Positions 50,304 through 53,386 of a DNA stretch of 53,386 nt are shown here, piece by piece. Both the position numbers and the translations under genes were made by a program. The notes under the pieces were generated by a model, which was not told the origin of the DNA, made no database searches, and saw only the letters and a program-made list of their open reading frames with translations. Origin of the DNA: an uncultured Bacillaceae bacterium (GTDB lineage Bacteria; Bacillota; Bacilli; Bacillales; Caldibacillaceae); contig CALGAD010000037.1 of the NCBI GenBank assembly GCA_937951955.1, positions 1-53,386 on the forward strand, written 5' to 3'. How positions within the stretch are numbered: position 1 is the first letter of the stretch; every line of letters begins with the position of its first letter.

Positions 50304-50332
50304 TTGCATGGATGTTTGTGAAAATATATAAT
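50304..50332 (+). promoter_or_regulatory. Sigma-A promoter candidate of yheB
   Basis: TTGCAT (50304-50309), a 17-bp spacer and a perfect TATAAT (50327-50332) lie 112 bases before the yheB start. Confidence 0.4.
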
Positions 50333-50383
50333 CTTTCATTAATCAACAAATGGATGCTGACAATATAGGCAAATGCACAGGGT

Positions 50384-50412
50384 ATTGTATGCGAAATAGG
50401 CTGTAAACGTGA
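50384..50412 (-). promoter_or_regulatory. Sigma-E promoter candidate of yheCD
   Basis: On the minus strand TCACGTT (50412-50406), a 14-bp spacer and an exact CATACAAT (50391-50384) match the sigma-E form. The leader to yheC would be about 155 bases. Confidence 0.6.
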
Positions 50413-50443
50413 CAGCTAGTGAAAAAAGAAAGGTAGATCTTGC

Positions 50444-51568
50444 GTGGAAACGATACTTCGCATCACCTTTGTCGTCGTGATTGGTGCTTTTATAGGTGGT
50501 TTAACAAACTTTATTGCGATCAAAATGTTGTTTCGTCCTCTCAAACCGATCTATATCGGAAAATGGAAATTACCCTTTTCTCCGGGATTGATTCCGAAAA
50601 GACGGGGGGAAATCGCTGCCCAACTCGGTAAATTAGTGGTCAATTATCTCTTAACAGTGGATATGCTGAAAGATAAATGGAAACAAAGCAATTTTAATGA
50701 AGAGATTGTCAATTCCTTAACAAAATGGGTCAAAGATTTTTTTCATTCGGATTTATCCCTTGCTGATTATTTGAAGGAGTTCGGTTCAGAAAAAACTCCG
50801 GAGAGAATCAATCGTTTATTCATTGAAAAAGGGATCAACGAGTTAAGAACGATCGCTGATAAGCACGAAAAGCGATTGGTAAAAGATTTCTTGCCGCAGC
50901 AATGGCAAGATGATATTCAAAAAAAGATCCCCGATCTGGCCACTTACATCACGAACCGGATCAAAATGTTTGTCCAGAGTGAAGAGGGGAGACAGATTCT
51001 CGAGCGGCGCATGGAAGGGATGATTGACGGAAAAGGTGTATTCAGTAATCTGGCCAAATCGTTAATCGGGAATTTGCACCTAGCCGATTGGGTGCAGGGG
51101 GAAATTGTCGAATTAATGGACGATCACCGCTTCCAGAAATCGATTGAGCGTGTCCTGGAGGAAGAGTGGGAAAAATTGGTCAGTCAATCAATCGGTGATT
51201 TGCGGCAAAAAGTGGATGAAAAGAAATTCGAATTGGCTCTATCCAATGTGCTCGATTTTCGCGATTTGCTGGAAAAACCGCTTGCTGAACTTCCCCTTAC
51301 CGATCTGGAACGGATAGTGACAGAAAAAGTAATTCCCCAAGCGGTGGAGATCGGGGCAGAAAAATTCCTGGAAGCCCTGCCGCGTTTACTTGAAAAAGTT
51401 GATATCGCCGGGCTTGTGGAAGATCAGGTCAATTCGTTCTCCCTGGAGGAATTAGAACAATTAATCATCTCGTTTACGAAGCGGGAGCTGAAAATGATTA
51501 CGTACCTTGGCGCGTATATCGGCGGCTTGATCGGTCTGATCCAGGGTATTTTGATGGTATATTTTTAA
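50444..51568 (+). CDS. yheB: DUF445 membrane protein YheB
   Basis: A 374-residue protein of the DUF445 family. A membrane segment lies at each end (residues 5-25 and about 350-372), with a long helical middle; the N-terminal GGLTNFIAIKMLFRPLKPIY and PFSPGLIPKRR are family marks. Function unknown. It starts at GTG after AAAGG. In B. subtilis yheB adjoins yheA and yheC, the same neighbours as here although the orientation of yheC differs. Confidence 0.88.
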   Translation: METILRITFVVVIGAFIGGLTNFIAIKMLFRPLKPIYIGKWKLPFSPGLIPKRRGEIAAQLGKLVVNYLLTVDMLKDKWKQSNFNEEIVNSLTKWVKDFFHSDLSLADYLKEFGSEKTPERINRLFIEKGINELRTIADKHEKRLVKDFLPQQWQDDIQKKIPDLATYITNRIKMFVQSEEGRQILERRMEGMIDGKGVFSNLAKSLIGNLHLADWVQGEIVELMDDHRFQKSIERVLEEEWEKLVSQSIGDLRQKVDEKKFELALSNVLDFRDLLEKPLAELPLTDLERIVTEKVIPQAVEIGAEKFLEALPRLLEKVDIAGLVEDQVNSFSLEELEQLIISFTKRELKMITYLGAYIGGLIGLIQGILMVYF

Positions 51569-51619
51569 TTCATAAATCGGGAAAAATTTTGCCACGGTCT
51601 CGCTTTTTAATTCATAGTT

Positions 51620-51628
51620 TGTTATAGT
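51620..51628 (+). promoter_or_regulatory. Extended -10 promoter of yheA
   Basis: TGTTATAGT fits TGnTATAnT and lies 79 bases before the yheA start. Confidence 0.55.
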
Positions 51629-51658
51629 GGGGAATAAGGTAAAAAGGAGGTTTGCGAA

Positions 51659-51703
51659 ATTTTAGAGCACTTGCCTTTTTATCGAATCTATTTTGGAGGT
51701 TAA
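51659..51703 (+). CDS. Possible 14-codon leader frame with an ATT start
   Basis: An excellent ribosome site (AAAAAGGAGG, 51641-51650) stands 8 bases before an ATT that opens a 14-codon frame (I-L-E-H-L-P-F-Y-R-I-Y-F-G-G) ending in TAA 51701-51703, three bases before the yheA ATG. There is no ATG, GTG or TTG at a proper distance. The last codons contain the yheA ribosome site. It may be a leader frame or chance. Confidence 0.2.
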   Translation: MLEHLPFYRIYFGG

Positions 51704-51706
51704 AGT

Positions 51707-52057
51707 ATGGCGGAACAAATTTATGCCTCAGCAGGTACATTAGAGCAGGCAATTCGTGAAAGTGCGGAATTCAATCGATTAAAGGAATTGTATGAGGAAG
51801 TCTTTGCCGATGAAACAGCGAAAGCGATGTTTGTAAACTTCCGCGACATTCAATTGCGCTTACAAGAAAAACAAATGAGAGCCGAACCGATTAGTGAAGA
51901 AGAAGTCCAGCAAGCCCAGCAGGCAGTTGCTGTGATTCAATCGAATGAAAAAATTGTTCAATTGATGCAAGCGGAACAAGAAATGAGTGCCGTAATTGCC
52001 GAAATAAATAAAATCGTTATGAAGCCACTCGAAGAGCTATATAGCGATAAAATATAA
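51707..52057 (+). CDS. yheA: YlbF/YmcA-family protein YheA
   Basis: A 116-residue, all-helical protein of the family that includes YlbF and YmcA of the RNase Y-associated complex. YheA itself has no settled function. The conserved segments are LEQAIRESAEFNRLKELYEE and a C-terminal helix with MQAEQEMSAVIAEINKI. No cysteines, so no iron-sulfur cluster of the YlbF/YmcA/YaaT kind from this subunit. TTGGAGG lies before the ATG. It has its own promoter after yheB and a good terminator. Confidence 0.88.
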   Translation: MAEQIYASAGTLEQAIRESAEFNRLKELYEEVFADETAKAMFVNFRDIQLRLQEKQMRAEPISEEEVQQAQQAVAVIQSNEKIVQLMQAEQEMSAVIAEINKIVMKPLEELYSDKI

Positions 52058-52068
52058 CCGACTTATCT

Positions 52069-52113
52069 ACGTCATTGAAGGGAAGCATCTATCCCATCAA
52101 TGGCGTTTTTTAT
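52069..52113 (+). terminator. Intrinsic terminator of yheA
   Basis: ACGTCATTGA (52069-52078) pairs with TCAATGGCGT (52097-52106), one G-T pair, with GGGA/TCCC continuing inward; a T run follows. Confidence 0.9.
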
Positions 52114-52224
52114 TTTCTAAAATAATGATACTTTACACCGGAATTCCCCCGTCGCGATTGTTCTATTTTTTGCGAAGCAATCATAAACGTTAACTATACA
52201 GCAAGAACAAAATGAGGGGGATTA

Positions 52225-53094
52225 ATGATGATTTACCGCCTGCTTGCCATGAATATTGATGGAACTGTCCTGCAATCCAATGGAAAAGTGGATAAAACAG
52301 TTAAAGATGCGGTTGAGTTTGCCCGGGAAAAAGGGATTATCGTGACCCTCGTTACTGGCAGAAATTTTTCTTTTAGTAAAAAAATCGCCAGAACCCTGTC
52401 CATTCCTTCTCTCCTCATCACTCACCACGGTGCATTTATCGCCTCAAGCGTTGATCAAGCGATTTTTGTAAAACGATTGGATGAAGAAATGATTGAAGAT
52501 TTATTACTGTTCTTAGAAGCTTTATCCGCACAAATTCGGGTGATTCATGAAAAAATCACGGTCAGCAATGAACGGACAAAAGGGAATCTCCGATCCCGAA
52601 CAATGCTCGATTTGACGGATTTTGGAACGTATCAACACCGTTTTGTAGAAAATATCAGTCAATTCGTTGTAGATGAACAAATCCATCCAACACATATCGA
52701 AGTGCTATTATCCAGTGAACCGGAGGCAGAAGAGGTTAAAAAAGCCATTCATGGCATGTTCGAAGTGAATGTTCACCAATACAAAAATAAACTCGTCATC
52801 TTACCTGAAGGGGTATCGAAATTAAATGGCTTCCTCTATGCCTGCGATTACTGGAATATTTCATTGAAGGAATGTGTGATGATTGGCAGCGGCATGGATG
52901 ATTTAGAAATGATCCGGTCGGCAGGTCTGGGAGTGGCGATGGGAAATGCCCCTGAAGAAGTGCGAGAAGAAGCCGATTGGGTAACGCGTTCCAATAATGA
53001 TAAAGGCGTTCACTATATGGTTTATGAACATTTCCGGAAACAATATCCCCTCGATTTTATTCAGCAAATCTCCACAAAATTGAATAAATCGTGA
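52225..53094 (+). CDS. yhaX: Cof-type HAD protein with altered catalytic residues (YhaX-like)
   Basis: A 289-residue HAD-IIB protein with the Cof-type cap between about residues 85 and 190. Motif I reads N-I-D-G-T (Asn10 where the nucleophile Asp should be) and motif IV reads GSGMDD in place of GDxxND, so phosphatase activity is doubtful. Motif II (VTGRN) is normal. It resembles B. subtilis YhaX, a sigma-E-dependent sporulation protein encoded near yheA, which fits the place. GAGGGGG lies 5-8 bases before two adjacent ATGs; the first is used here. Confidence 0.82.
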   Translation: MMIYRLLAMNIDGTVLQSNGKVDKTVKDAVEFAREKGIIVTLVTGRNFSFSKKIARTLSIPSLLITHHGAFIASSVDQAIFVKRLDEEMIEDLLLFLEALSAQIRVIHEKITVSNERTKGNLRSRTMLDLTDFGTYQHRFVENISQFVVDEQIHPTHIEVLLSSEPEAEEVKKAIHGMFEVNVHQYKNKLVILPEGVSKLNGFLYACDYWNISLKECVMIGSGMDDLEMIRSAGLGVAMGNAPEEVREEADWVTRSNNDKGVHYMVYEHFRKQYPLDFIQQISTKLNKS

Positions 53095-53386
53095 TGAACG
53101 TCATCTGTTTTTTCATCCCCCACCAAATCTTTTTTTCAAGTCATATGGTGGGGAATTTATGCGTTTACTTCAATACTTGGATTGGAACACGTTAGGAAAA
53201 TACGGTTAAAGGGATAGTGGAAAAATTTTAACAAAAGAAAAGCATTTAACTATAGTTTATAAGTTTTAAACAATATTATTGTTACCATGTGAACATAAAA
53301 TGTTTATGGCAAACTAAAAATGTATTGTTTAGCCACCAATTTATGTAGGTTCATAGAATAAAAAAACCACTTGCCAACATTCCTTA
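53095..53386. other. Gene-free right end of the window
   Basis: No coding frame is supported in these 292 bases. An 8-bp inverted repeat CCCCACCA/TGGTGGGG (53118-53125 and 53146-53153) lies just after the yhaX-like gene and is not followed by a T run. The rest is AT-rich and shows no clear promoter. Confidence 0.5.

Noticed and set aside
53118..53153. Terminator after the YhaX-like gene
   Set aside because: The 8-bp stem has a 20-base loop and no following T run on either strand, so I report only a hairpin.
1..53386. CRISPR arrays, tRNA or rRNA genes, insertion sequences with transposases, prophage genes, attachment sites or replication origins
   Set aside because: None is visible: no regularly spaced repeat series, no tRNA or rRNA-like sequence, no transposase, integrase or phage structural motifs, and no DnaA-box cluster.

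Overview
The window looks like a chromosomal segment of an endospore-forming member of the Bacillaceae. The evidence is an alpha/beta-type small acid-soluble spore protein, SpoVR, the YheC/YheD coat-associated ATP-grasp pair, a YhaX-like protein and a KinA-type orphan sensor kinase. Translation signals are typical too: strong GGAGG-like ribosome binding sites, frequent TTG/GTG starts, and many short intrinsic terminators. Many genes match the yhc-yhd-yhe part of the Bacillus subtilis chromosome (yhcT, yhcU, yhcW, yhdB, spoVR, yhaX, yheA-D) in a rearranged order. The species cannot be fixed from the sequence. I see no tRNA, rRNA, CRISPR array, prophage or transposase gene.

Layout, left half. 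0-5.6 kb: an FG-GAP propeller protein with a poly-lysine tail, L-lactate dehydrogenase, an ABC permease/ATPase pair with no binding protein beside it, a 397-bp structured gap and a HAD phosphatase. 5.7-9.6 kb: an iron-siderophore importer (yclNOPQ type) behind a good sigma-A promoter with a near-consensus Fur box. 9.7-13 kb: a TetR regulator and a two-gene ABC exporter, preceded by two matching palindromic operators. 13-19.3 kb: a C45-type acyltransferase/hydrolase, GtrA, a coiled-coil protein of unknown role, a small Asn/Gln-rich protein, 6-phosphogluconolactonase and topoisomerase III.

Centre, 19.5-32.2 kb: the most interesting locus. A 1076-residue regulator (MalT-like ATPase and TPR region, C-terminal winged helix plus BTAD) diverges from a branched-chain-amino-acid-type ABC importer (livKGFHM, with livM frameshifted in a T7 run). 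These are followed by a ketoacyl-synthase-III-like protein with an altered active site, an alpha/beta hydrolase, a FabG/PhaB-like reductase and an acyl-CoA synthetase. The promoter regions of the importer and of the CoA ligase share an exact 10-mer and an 11-bp-period TGTAAC repeat, the spacing known for SARP/BTAD activators. I infer that the locus imports and CoA-activates an unidentified carboxylic or acyl compound, possibly an ester, under control of this regulator.

Right half. 32.3-36 kb: an aldo/keto reductase, an RluA-type pseudouridine synthase, YhcU, a BdbC/thioredoxin disulfide-forming pair and YhdB. 36-45.5 kb: an M14 cell-wall peptidase, SpoVR, two MFS transporters, cardiolipin synthase, a sporulation-type kinase, a lone TatA, a SASP gene with a structured leader, and a zinc-ribbon protein. 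45.4-53.4 kb: an MsmX-type multi-sugar ATPase with its PucR-like neighbour, yheD/yheC diverging from yheB/yheA, and a YhaX-like HAD protein whose nucleophile aspartate is replaced.
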